Positions 1 through 5,695 of a DNA stretch of 6,516 nt are shown here, in pieces. The DNA is from Nocardiopsaceae bacterium. Its GTDB lineage: Bacteria; Actinomycetota; Actinomycetes; Streptosporangiales; Streptosporangiaceae. Numbering within the stretch: the stretch's first letter is position 1; every line of letters begins with the position of its first letter. The notes under the pieces are model-generated. The model did no database searches and was not told where the DNA came from. It saw only the letters and a list, made by a program, of their open reading frames with translations. The position numbers and the translations under genes are program-made. The stretch is from contig JAIRTY010000311.1 of assembly GCA_031254715.1 (NCBI GenBank), positions 1 to 6,516 of the forward strand. Direction: 5' to 3'.

Positions 1-1
1 G

Positions 2-292
2 AGGCTGCGGGCGCGGCCGCCGGACGCCCTGGCGGGGCAGCCGGTGACCGGCAGCACGGACCTGGCCGCCGACGGCACCGGGCTGCCCCGCTCCGACGTG
101 CTGTCCTACCGGCTGCCAGGGGCACGGGTGGTGATCCGGCCCAGCGGCACCGAGCCCAAGCTCAAGGTGTACCTGGAAGTCGTCGAGCCGGCCGGGGCCC
201 GGGCGCTGGCAGCGGCCAGGGCGGCTGCGGCGGCCCGGCTGGGCCCGCTGCGGGCGGCCGCCGTGAGCCTGGTGGGTGCCGCGCCCGGCTGA
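2..292 (+). CDS. Phosphosugar mutase (phosphomannomutase/phosphoglucomutase family), C-terminal fragment
   Basis: Only the last 96 codons are present; the 5' part lies off the left edge and the frame is open from base 2. The fragment carries the signature RPSGTEPK at fragment residues 46-53, preceded by a hydrophobic strand (ARVVI) and followed by LKVYLEV. In the alpha-D-phosphohexomutase family this is the phosphate-binding loop of domain 4, which holds the substrate's phosphate while the enzyme moves phosphate between C1 and C6 of glucose or mannose. The catalytic phosphoserine and metal loops would be upstream and cannot be checked. The last 35 or so residues are an Ala/Arg-rich helix-like tail. 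The family is clear, but glucose versus mannose versus another sugar cannot be decided from this domain. The gene converges with the kinase gene on the other strand, with 55 bp between stop codons, so it is the last gene of its transcript. Confidence 0.92.
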   Translation, partial: RLRARPPDALAGQPVTGSTDLAADGTGLPRSDVLSYRLPGARVVIRPSGTEPKLKVYLEVVEPAGARALAAARAAAAARLGPLRAAAVSLVGAAPG

Positions 293-352
293 GCCCGGGC
301 TGGTCCTCCCGGGGCCGGTCCCGGGCCGGCGGCGGGCCAGGCCCGGCTCAGC
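288..352. terminator. Candidate bidirectional terminator (inverted repeat holding both stop codons)
   Basis: Arms at 288-303 and 337-352 pair at 14 of 16 positions, with one C-C and one G-G mismatch. The loop region contains a second hairpin from two CCCGGG copies at 308-313 and 320-325. The TGA of the mutase gene (290-292) and the TGA of the convergent kinase (348-350, minus) lie at equivalent positions in the two arms. There is no T-rich tract on either side, which is common for actinobacterial terminators. The structure is read directly; the terminator role is inferred from its place between convergent genes. Confidence 0.5.
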
Positions 353-2372
353 TGATCGCCTCGGCCACCAGCGGGAGCATGACCGTCACCGTGGTCCCGC
401 CGCCCTCCCGGGAGTCCAGCGAGACCTCGCCATGGTGGTTGGCGACGATGGTCTGCACGATGGCGAGCCCCAGGCCGGCGCCCTGGGTCCGCTCGCGCGC
501 GTTGGATGCCCGGAAGAACCGGCCGAACAGCTCCTTCTGGTCCGCCTCCGGGATGCCGATGCCGGTATCGGCGACCCGGATCACAGCGGCCGAAGCCTCA
601 CTGGCGGCGGAGACGGTCACCCGGCCGCCCGCCGGGGTGAACTTCACCGCGTTCGACAGCAGGTTGATCAGTGCCCGGTCGAGCTGGCCGGCGTCCCCTT
701 CCACCAGCAGCGGCCGGTCCGCGACCGCCACGCCCAGCGCGAGCCCCCCGGCCGCCGCCGAGGGCCGGACCGCGTCCACCGCGCCGGTCACCACCCCCGC
801 CATGTTCACCGGCCGGGTCACCGAGCTGAAGGCGCGCGACTCCAGCTTCGAGAGCGTGAACACATCTTCGATCAGGTTCCGCAGCCGCCCCGCGTTGCGG
901 TCGATGACCTCCAGCATCTTGGCCTGCACGCTCGTGACCGGGCCCGCCTCGCCTTGCCTGAGCATCTCCAGGTACCCCTCGACGCTGGTCAGCGGAGCCC
1001 GCATCTCGTGGGAGACGGTGGCGAAGAAGTCAGACTTGGCCCGGTCGACCGCCGTCAGCTCATCGACCAGCCGGTTCTCGGCCTCATACAGGCGTGCCTG
1101 GTTGAGGCCGCGGCCAAGGTCGGCGGCGATGGACTCGACCGCGTCGACCTCCGCCCGCAGCCATGGGCGCCCGCCCTGCAGCCGCTGCGCCACGATGAGG
1201 CCGAGCAGTTCCGAGCCGGCCCCGAACGGCGTGAGGAGCTGCGCCGTGACCCCCGCTGCCCGCACTGCGTCCCGCATGTCGGCCGGGATCCACTTCCCCT
1301 CCTCGCTCTGCGCGTCCTGGATCACGTGGCTCCCCTGCGCCCGGAACAGTGCCGTCATCTCCGCCAGCCGCTCCGGGGCGAGCGGATGCCGCATGATGCC
1401 GGCCCGGGCCGCGTAGCCGGGCTCGCGGCCGATGACCTCGGCCGACTGGCCGTCCGCCAGCACCCGCAGGTACACGGCATCGGCGTCGACGATCTGCTCC
1501 AGCGCGGCCCGGGCCTCGTCGAGGACCTCTGCCTCCGCCAGGTGCTCGCGGATGCGCAGGCCGGCCTGCCTGGCCATGGCTCGCAGCTGGCTGCTCTGCC
1601 GTTCCTGCGCGCGCAGCCGGTCGGCCTCGTCCGCCTGCGCGTTGACCGCCCTGGCAACCTCACGTACCTCGGCCGACCCGCCGACCTCCGCCCGGGCCGA
1701 GTGATCACCAGCGGTGAGCCTGCGGACGGTGGCGGTCAGGTTTCGCAGCGGGCGATTGATCCGGTGGAGCGTCCCCAGTGAGGCCGCCAGCACCAACAGC
1801 ACCGCGATCCCCACCGCCGCGGCGCTCCAGGCCAGCCCGGCGCCGAGGGCGCTCTCGCGCTCACTGGTGAGGTGCTGGCGCCGGGCCGCCAGGTCCCGCT
1901 GGAACGCATGGTTGGCGCGGGAGAACGCGGCGGCGATGCCCTGGACTCCGCTGGCGAGCCGCCGGGCCACGGCCGTGCCAGGCCCGAGGCGGCGGATCTC
2001 GTCCGCGATCGTGAACAGCCGCTCGCCCGCGGCCGTCTGCGCGCGAGCCAGCCCGCGCAGCGGGCCGGGGGCGAGCCTGCGGACGACGGCGGCGTTGCCG
2101 GCGAAACTGGCGCGGTTCGCGGCCACCGGCCGCAGCACACCGGAACGACCGGACAGCACGGCCGCACTCACCGCGGCCTGGCTGGCGCTGAAGCTCTCCC
2201 GCAGCTGCCCGGCGGCGGGCTGGAGCAGGTTGACCCGGTCCAGCATCTGCCTGGCCGGGACGCCCTGCCGGTCGACCGCGACGTAACCGGCGGCCACGGC
2301 GATCACAAGGAGAATCGCGACCACGCAGGATGCGGTCAACAGCTGGCCGATGACCGATCCGCGCTGGCTCAC
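348..2372 (-). CDS. Membrane sensor histidine kinase HK1 (TM - extracellular helical domain - TM - HAMP - GAF - HisKA - HATPase_c)
   Basis: A 674-residue two-component sensor kinase. Residues 8-30 are a first membrane helix. Residues 31-175 are a predicted extracytoplasmic, mostly helical domain resembling CHASE3. A second membrane helix follows at about 180-203, then HAMP (204-256), a short coiled coil and a GAF domain (about 278-428). The HisKA domain has the H-box SHEMRAP with phosphoacceptor His455. The ATPase domain has the N-box (Asn574), G1 DTGIGI (602-607), F-box FGRFF (616-620) and G2 GAGLGLAI (631-638), so the enzyme looks catalytically intact. The GTG start at 2372 is chosen because GGAGG lies 9 nt upstream and the membrane helix follows directly. 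The frame stays open to a start at 2588, but that would add 72 non-membrane residues and run into the neighbouring divergent gene. No response regulator is adjacent. The signal sensed is unknown. HK2 (2829-4679) is a close paralog over the GAF-to-ATPase region. Confidence 0.93.
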   Translation of the reverse strand: MSQRGSVIGQLLTASCVVAILLVIAVAAGYVAVDRQGVPARQMLDRVNLLQPAAGQLRESFSASQAAVSAAVLSGRSGVLRPVAANRASFAGNAAVVRRLAPGPLRGLARAQTAAGERLFTIADEIRRLGPGTAVARRLASGVQGIAAAFSRANHAFQRDLAARRQHLTSERESALGAGLAWSAAAVGIAVLLVLAASLGTLHRINRPLRNLTATVRRLTAGDHSARAEVGGSAEVREVARAVNAQADEADRLRAQERQSSQLRAMARQAGLRIREHLAEAEVLDEARAALEQIVDADAVYLRVLADGQSAEVIGREPGYAARAGIMRHPLAPERLAEMTALFRAQGSHVIQDAQSEEGKWIPADMRDAVRAAGVTAQLLTPFGAGSELLGLIVAQRLQGGRPWLRAEVDAVESIAADLGRGLNQARLYEAENRLVDELTAVDRAKSDFFATVSHEMRAPLTSVEGYLEMLRQGEAGPVTSVQAKMLEVIDRNAGRLRNLIEDVFTLSKLESRAFSSVTRPVNMAGVVTGAVDAVRPSAAAGGLALGVAVADRPLLVEGDAGQLDRALINLLSNAVKFTPAGGRVTVSAASEASAAVIRVADTGIGIPEADQKELFGRFFRASNARERTQGAGLGLAIVQTIVANHHGEVSLDSREGGGTTVTVMLPLVAEAIS

Positions 2373-2376
2373 GCCG

Positions 2377-2386
2377 CTCCCCCTCC
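2377..2386 (-). promoter_or_regulatory. Shine-Dalgarno of HK1 that fixes the GTG start
   Basis: The purine run immediately upstream of the GTG at 2370-2372 reads GGAGGGGGAG on the minus strand, with GGAGG centred 9-13 nt before the start codon. This decides for GTG at 2372 over the more distant starts in the same frame. Confidence 0.7.
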
Positions 2387-2398
2387 CCCGTGAGGGTG

Positions 2399-2509
2399 CG
2401 AACCACGGTGACGGAACCACCACGATCCGGCCCAAGTGTAACCACCCGACGTAGTCAGTCGCCTCCAGAGCATCACGCGTTACCTCGTCACCCCTGCTGG
2501 CGTGGTTCC
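2399..2509. promoter_or_regulatory. Cluster of four AACCAC boxes in the HK1/XdhC-like divergent intergenic region
   Basis: AACCAC occurs at 2401-2406, 2415-2420 and 2440-2445 on the plus strand and as its complement GTGGTT at 2502-2507. Two copies (2413-2420 and the minus-strand copy ending at 2509) extend to the identical octamer GGAACCAC. I saw only one other copy in the window, at 435-440 inside the HK1 coding region. The copy at 2440-2445 abuts the candidate -10 hexamer of HK1. A binding site for a shared regulator of the divergent genes is an inference; the repeats themselves are directly visible. Confidence 0.35.
2435..2440 (-). promoter_or_regulatory. Candidate -10 hexamer for HK1
   Basis: TACACT on the minus strand fits the actinobacterial -10 pattern TAnnnT and lies about 63 nt upstream of the HK1 start. 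No convincing -35 is found at 16-19 nt spacing, so this is a weak call. Confidence 0.22.
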
Positions 2510-2535
2510 CCGGCCGCCCGTGGCAAGCTCGGATT

Positions 2536-3090
2536 ATGAGCGAGCAGAGCGAGACCCTCATCCCGGCCGGACCCCAGCACGACCCCAACTGCGACGTCGC
2601 GCACGGTCACGCGCCCGCGCCGGTCACGGAGCGAACGCTGATCGCCGTGTTCGACTCGGCGGTAGCCGGATACCTGCTGCGCTACGGCAGCGACGCCGGC
2701 TTCCGGGCGGTGCTGGCCGACCCCGGCCCCGCACCCGCGGCCGGCGGTCCCGCCGGGCCTGACATCACCCGCGTCACCAGCCTCGACGGCGTCGCTGACG
2801 AGAACACCGACATCATCGTCACCGACCATCACCGCGCCGAGCTCGGCCCGATGCTGGCTGACGCGCTGGCCAGCGGGGCGCGCTGGGTCGGCGTGATGGG
2901 CAACCCCAAGCACCCTGCCCCGCACATCCCGGCGCTGACGGCCCTCGGCGTGCCGGCCGAGCAGATCGCCCGGGTGCACCGGCCGATCGGGCTGAACATC
3001 GGCTCCCGGACCCCGGCCGAGATAGCCCTCGCCACCCTGGCCGGCCTGATCGCAGATCGCAACGGCCGTCCGGGCGGCTTCTCGTTCTGA
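2536..3090 (+). CDS. Short XdhC/CoxI-type Rossmann-domain protein, degenerate motifs
   Basis: A 184-residue protein. Its C-terminal half matches the XdhC/CoxI Rossmann domain: strand DIIVTDHH (92-99), RWVGVMG (116-122), and the diagnostic block RPIGLNIGSRTPAEIAL (149-165) ending in LIADRNGR. XdhC proteins bind molybdenum cofactor and help mature xanthine dehydrogenase-type enzymes; CoxI-type relatives serve CO dehydrogenases. This one departs from the family. It lacks the usual N-terminal XdhC_CoxI domain. The glycine-rich nucleotide loop expected near residues 36-46 reads AVFDSAVAGYL. The Arg-rich stretch normally following the (L/M)GS turn is replaced by NPKHPAPH (123-130). The first 30 residues are polar, His-rich and include Cys19. 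No molybdoenzyme gene is in the window. The ATG at 2536 is the first start in frame but has no clear Shine-Dalgarno (upstream GCAAGCTCGGATT), so leaderless or weak initiation is possible. Fold assignment is fairly secure; function is not. Confidence 0.82.
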   Translation: MSEQSETLIPAGPQHDPNCDVAHGHAPAPVTERTLIAVFDSAVAGYLLRYGSDAGFRAVLADPGPAPAAGGPAGPDITRVTSLDGVADENTDIIVTDHHRAELGPMLADALASGARWVGVMGNPKHPAPHIPALTALGVPAEQIARVHRPIGLNIGSRTPAEIALATLAGLIADRNGRPGGFSF

Positions 3091-4679
3091 AGTCCGGGAA
3101 ACGGTAACCGGGGCGGGCCGGGCCCGCCCGGCGTGCCGGAACCGGCGCGCGCGGCCGGCGCATCCCCGCCCGGGCTGGCCAGCCTGGTCAGCCGCACCGT
3201 GACCGTGGTGCCGTCGCCTTCGGCCGACCGCAGGTCGAGTTCGCCGCCATGGTTGGCCACGATCGTCCGGACGATCGCGAGCCCCAGGCCGGTGCCCGGG
3301 ATCGACTGGCTGACCGCGTTGGACGCCCGGAAGAAGCGGCCGAACAGCTGCCGCTGGTCGGCCTCGGGGATGCCGATGCCGGTGTCGCTGACCTCCACCA
3401 CCGCCGTGTGATCCGACTCCCGCCCGGTGATCCGCACCAGGCCGCCGGCGGGAGTGAATTTCACCGCGTTCGACGCCAGGTTCATCAGCATCCGGTCCAG
3501 CTGGCCCGGGTCGCCGTAAACGACCAGGCCGCCCGCTGGCGCGTGGCCGGTCAGCCCGACCCCGCTGGCCTCGGCCTGCGGCTGCAGCGCCGCGGCCACG
3601 CCGGCGACGATGTCGCCCAGGCTGACCGGCTGCATCGTGCTCTTGAAAGCACCCGACTCGATCTTGGACAAGGTCAGGACGTCTTCGATCAGAGTGCGGA
3701 GCCGGGCGGTGTTGCGCTCGACCGTGGCCAGCATCGAGCGGTAGTCGGCACTGGCGGGGCGCGGGGCGTCGGCGTCCTTGAGCATCTCCACGTATCCGGC
3801 GATGCTGGTCAGCGGGGTCCGCAGCTCGTGCGAGACCGTCGCCAGGAAGTCCGACTTGGCCCGGTCCAGCGCCGTCAGCTCTTCGACCAGCCGGTTCTCG
3901 GCCTCGTACATGCGGGCATGATGCAGCCCGGCGCCGACGTCGGCGGCGATCCATTCCACCGCGGCGACCTCGGCCGCCGTCCACGGCCGCCCGGCGCGGG
4001 TCCGGTCGGCCGCGATCAGCCCCAGCATTTCCGAGCCGGTGCCGAACGGGGTGATCAGGTGGGACATCACGCCCGCCTGCCGCAACAGCCCGGCCACCGG
4101 CGGCGGCAGCTGGCCCGGGGCAGCCTCGCTGACATCCTGGACGACCATGCTGGCCCGGCGCTGGAACAGCGCCGCCAGGTCGGACCAGGCCTGCTGCGAG
4201 AGGTGGTCGTAGCAGCTCGCCGGGGGCAGCCGGGCATCCTGGTGCCCGACCGGCTGGCCCATCTTCCCGTCCCGGATCACGTGCAGGTAGACGATGTCGG
4301 CGTCGAGGTTCTCCTTGATCGCGGCCCTGGCCTCCAGCACCAGGTCTTCCACCCGCAGGTGCTGGCGGATCCGCAGCCCGGTCTCCCGGGCCAGGCTCAG
4401 CAGGCGGCCGCGTTCCGCCTCCTCCGCGCGGAGCCGGCCGGCCTCGTCGGCCAGCCGGCTGACCGACCGGAGCAGGTCCCGGACGTCCCTGGACTCCTGC
4501 TCGCCCGGGCCGGCCCGGAGCGGGCCCGGCACCGCCCGGACCCCGCCGCCCGTCAGCGCCCGGAGCGGGCCCGGCAGCACCCGGAGCCGGCCCGCCGTCC
4601 CGCCGAGCCGTGCTGCCGCCGCTCTGGCGCGGCCCGCCATCGCCTGGCGGGCGGCACGCGCGGTCCGCTGCATCGTCAT
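2829..4679 (-). CDS. Cytoplasmic sensor histidine kinase HK2 (GAF - HisKA - HATPase_c) with a C-terminal read-on tail
   Basis: A 616-residue kinase, paralogous to HK1. Residues 1-60 are Arg/Ala/Pro/Gly-rich with a repeated PGPLRA unit. A coiled coil (about 62-108) leads into a GAF domain (about 109-257). HisKA carries SHELRTP with phosphoacceptor His284. The ATPase domain has Asn404 (N-box), DTGIGI (432-437), FGRFF (446-450) and GTGLGLAI (462-469). No membrane helix or HAMP is present, unlike HK1, so a cytoplasmic signal is inferred. Recognisable kinase ends near residue 501 (about 3177). The frame then stays open for 115 low-complexity residues to a TGA at 2829-2831, running antisense through the last 262 bp of the XdhC-like gene. 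None of the three minus frames has a stop between 3177 and 2831. I chose the ATG at 4679 (AGGGGG 11 nt upstream); a GTG at 4751 is in frame but has no ribosome site. No response regulator is adjacent. Confidence 0.88.
   Translation of the reverse strand: MTMQRTARAARQAMAGRARAAAARLGGTAGRLRVLPGPLRALTGGGVRAVPGPLRAGPGEQESRDVRDLLRSVSRLADEAGRLRAEEAERGRLLSLARETGLRIRQHLRVEDLVLEARAAIKENLDADIVYLHVIRDGKMGQPVGHQDARLPPASCYDHLSQQAWSDLAALFQRRASMVVQDVSEAAPGQLPPPVAGLLRQAGVMSHLITPFGTGSEMLGLIAADRTRAGRPWTAAEVAAVEWIAADVGAGLHHARMYEAENRLVEELTALDRAKSDFLATVSHELRTPLTSIAGYVEMLKDADAPRPASADYRSMLATVERNTARLRTLIEDVLTLSKIESGAFKSTMQPVSLGDIVAGVAAALQPQAEASGVGLTGHAPAGGLVVYGDPGQLDRMLMNLASNAVKFTPAGGLVRITGRESDHTAVVEVSDTGIGIPEADQRQLFGRFFRASNAVSQSIPGTGLGLAIVRTIVANHGGELDLRSAEGDGTTVTVRLTRLASPGGDAPAARAGSGTPGGPGPPRLPFPGLQNEKPPGRPLRSAIRPARVARAISAGVREPMFSPIGRCTRAICSAGTPRAVSAGMCGAGCLGLPITPTQRAPLASASASIGPSSAR
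3111..3129. terminator. Candidate GC hairpin terminator after the XdhC-like gene
   Basis: A perfect 9-bp inverted repeat, GGGCGGGCC (3111-3119) and GGCCCGCCC (3121-3129), around one base; in practice a 7-bp stem with a 5-nt loop. It starts 20 nt after the XdhC-like stop codon. No T tract follows. It also lies inside the HK2 reading frame, 280 nt before that frame's stop, so if it stopped HK2 transcription the kinase message would end without a stop codon. Confidence 0.38.
4513..4576. repeat. Direct repeat in the HK2 N-terminus (19 bp, two copies 45 bp apart)
   Basis: The 19-bp sequence at 4513-4531 recurs exactly at 4558-4576, and similarity continues imperfectly beyond it. The 45-bp period equals 15 codons and encodes two copies of a PGPLRA-containing unit (HK2 residues 36-41 and 51-56). 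It looks like an internal duplication in a low-complexity, Pro/Gly/Arg-rich segment. Confidence 0.75.
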
Positions 4680-4766
4680 GGCGTGAGGTGCCCCCTGGTC
4701 ACCCGGGGCGGCCTCCCCCGGCTCGCTTCCCAGACCGCCGCAACCGGTCACTGATCGCTCAGCAAC

Positions 4767-4796
4767 AGCGTACTAGGGGTGATCTGCCCTGGTCAC
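4767..4796 (-). promoter_or_regulatory. Candidate promoter for HK2
   Basis: On the minus strand GTGACC (4796-4791) is followed after 18 nt by TACGCT (4772-4767). This fits a TTGAC-like -35 with one mismatch and the TAnnnT -10 pattern of actinobacterial housekeeping promoters. Initiation near 4760 would give a leader of about 80 nt to the ATG at 4679. It lies in the 161-bp gap between the permease gene and HK2, which suggests HK2 need not rely on read-through from the transporter operon. Confidence 0.33.
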
Positions 4797-4840
4797 GCCG
4801 CTGGCGACGGCCTCTCACCGCGCTGGACCGGCCCCGGGCC

Positions 4841-5695
4841 TCAGCCCTTGAGCGCTCCCGAGATGAGCCCGCGCACGTAGTACCGCTGCAGCGCCACGTA
4901 CACGACCACGCACGGGATCATCGCGATCACCGACCCTGACAGCAGCAGCCCGTAGTTGATCCGGCCGTAGGTCCCCGCCTCCACGTTGATGAGCGCGACC
5001 GGCAGCGTGAACAGGCTGTCGTTCGTGAGGAACGTCAGCGCGGCGAGGAACTCGGTCCAGGCGAACAGGAACGCGTACAGCGCGGTGGTCGCCACCCCGG
5101 GCAGGATCAGCGGCCGCAGTACCGACACCAGGGTCCCGAGCGGCGACGCCCCGTCCACCTGGGCCGCGTCCGTGATGTCCGGCGGCACCTGCAGGAAGCT
5201 GTTGCGCATGACGTACACGCCGAATGGCAGGTTGAACGCGGTGTAGAAGAGGGCGAGCCCCGCCAGGCTGTTGAGCAGGTGCAGGATGTGCATCTCCACG
5301 AACAGCGGGATCAGGATGGCCTGGAACGGCACCATGAACGCCACTAGCACCAGCGCGAACACCAGCCCCGACCCGCGGAAGCCGAAGCACGCGAAGCCGT
5401 ACCCGGCCAGCGTCGCCACCGCCGCGGTGAGCAGCGCGGTCAGGACCGCGACGATCAGGCTGTTGATCACGTTGCGGACGATGTCGCCCTGGCCGGCCAG
5501 CAGCGCCTGGTAGTTCGCGGTGGTCAGGTGACCGAACACGGCAGCCGTCGGAGCCGAGGTCACCGCCTGCTCGGGCTCGAGCGAGCGGATCACCTCCCAC
5601 AGCAGCGGCACCACGAAGACCGCGCTCACCAGCGCCCCGCCGGCGAGGTACAGGACCAGCCCGCCGCGCGCCCGCGCCCGGGTTACCGCCGCCAT
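4841..5695 (-). CDS. Carbohydrate ABC transporter permease, MalG-like (CUT1 family)
   Basis: A 284-residue inner-membrane permease with six predicted membrane helices, roughly at residues 11-33, 76-100, 109-133, 137-162, 198-222 and 246-270. The cytoplasmic EAA loop that docks the ATPase is seen at 176-199 (DAAQVDGAS followed by LRPLILPG). The C-terminus (QRYYVRGLISGALKG) is typical of MalG-type subunits, and the length is normal for the family. The ATG at 5693-5695 overlaps the TGA of the upstream permease by one base (TGATG), and GGGAGG lies 7 nt before it, so the two are translationally coupled and should form a heterodimeric channel. The frame is open back to 5980, but that extension is the antisense-like shadow of the upstream gene. 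No ATPase gene follows; many actinobacterial CUT1 importers borrow a shared MsiK-type ATPase encoded elsewhere. Substrate cannot be told from the permease. Confidence 0.95.
   Translation of the reverse strand: MAAVTRARARGGLVLYLAGGALVSAVFVVPLLWEVIRSLEPEQAVTSAPTAAVFGHLTTANYQALLAGQGDIVRNVINSLIVAVLTALLTAAVATLAGYGFACFGFRGSGLVFALVLVAFMVPFQAILIPLFVEMHILHLLNSLAGLALFYTAFNLPFGVYVMRNSFLQVPPDITDAAQVDGASPLGTLVSVLRPLILPGVATTALYAFLFAWTEFLAALTFLTNDSLFTLPVALINVEAGTYGRINYGLLLSGSVIAMIPCVVVYVALQRYYVRGLISGALKG

Noticed and set aside
276..1781. Long plus-strand open frame of about 500 codons opposite HK1
   Set aside because: Arg/Gly/Pro/His-rich translation without any recognisable domain; it is the antisense shadow of the well-supported kinase gene in GC-rich DNA.
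2373..2588. 72-codon N-terminal extension of HK1 to an upstream start at 2588
   Set aside because: It would overlap the start of the divergent XdhC-like gene, lacks domain features, and a strong ribosome site supports the GTG at 2372 directly before the membrane helix.
4160..4260. Possible chromophore or haem-binding residues in the GAF domains (Cys156 and His159 in HK2)
   Set aside because: The aligned positions in HK1 do not hold Cys or His, and no phytochrome-like or DosS-like motif surrounds them, so no ligand can be proposed.
4680..4751. Alternative HK2 start at the GTG 4751
   Set aside because: It adds 24 low-complexity residues and has no Shine-Dalgarno; it remains possible if the message begins just upstream, but ATG 4679 has the better context.
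3249..4754. Long plus-strand open frame of about 500 codons opposite HK2
   Set aside because: Same kind of shadow as opposite HK1; its sequence resembles that other shadow because the two kinase genes are paralogs, not because it is a real repeated gene.
4836..4847. Small GGGC/GCCC hairpin at the end of the MalG-like gene
   Set aside because: A 4-bp stem overlapping the stop codon is expected by chance in DNA this GC-rich; not called as a terminator.
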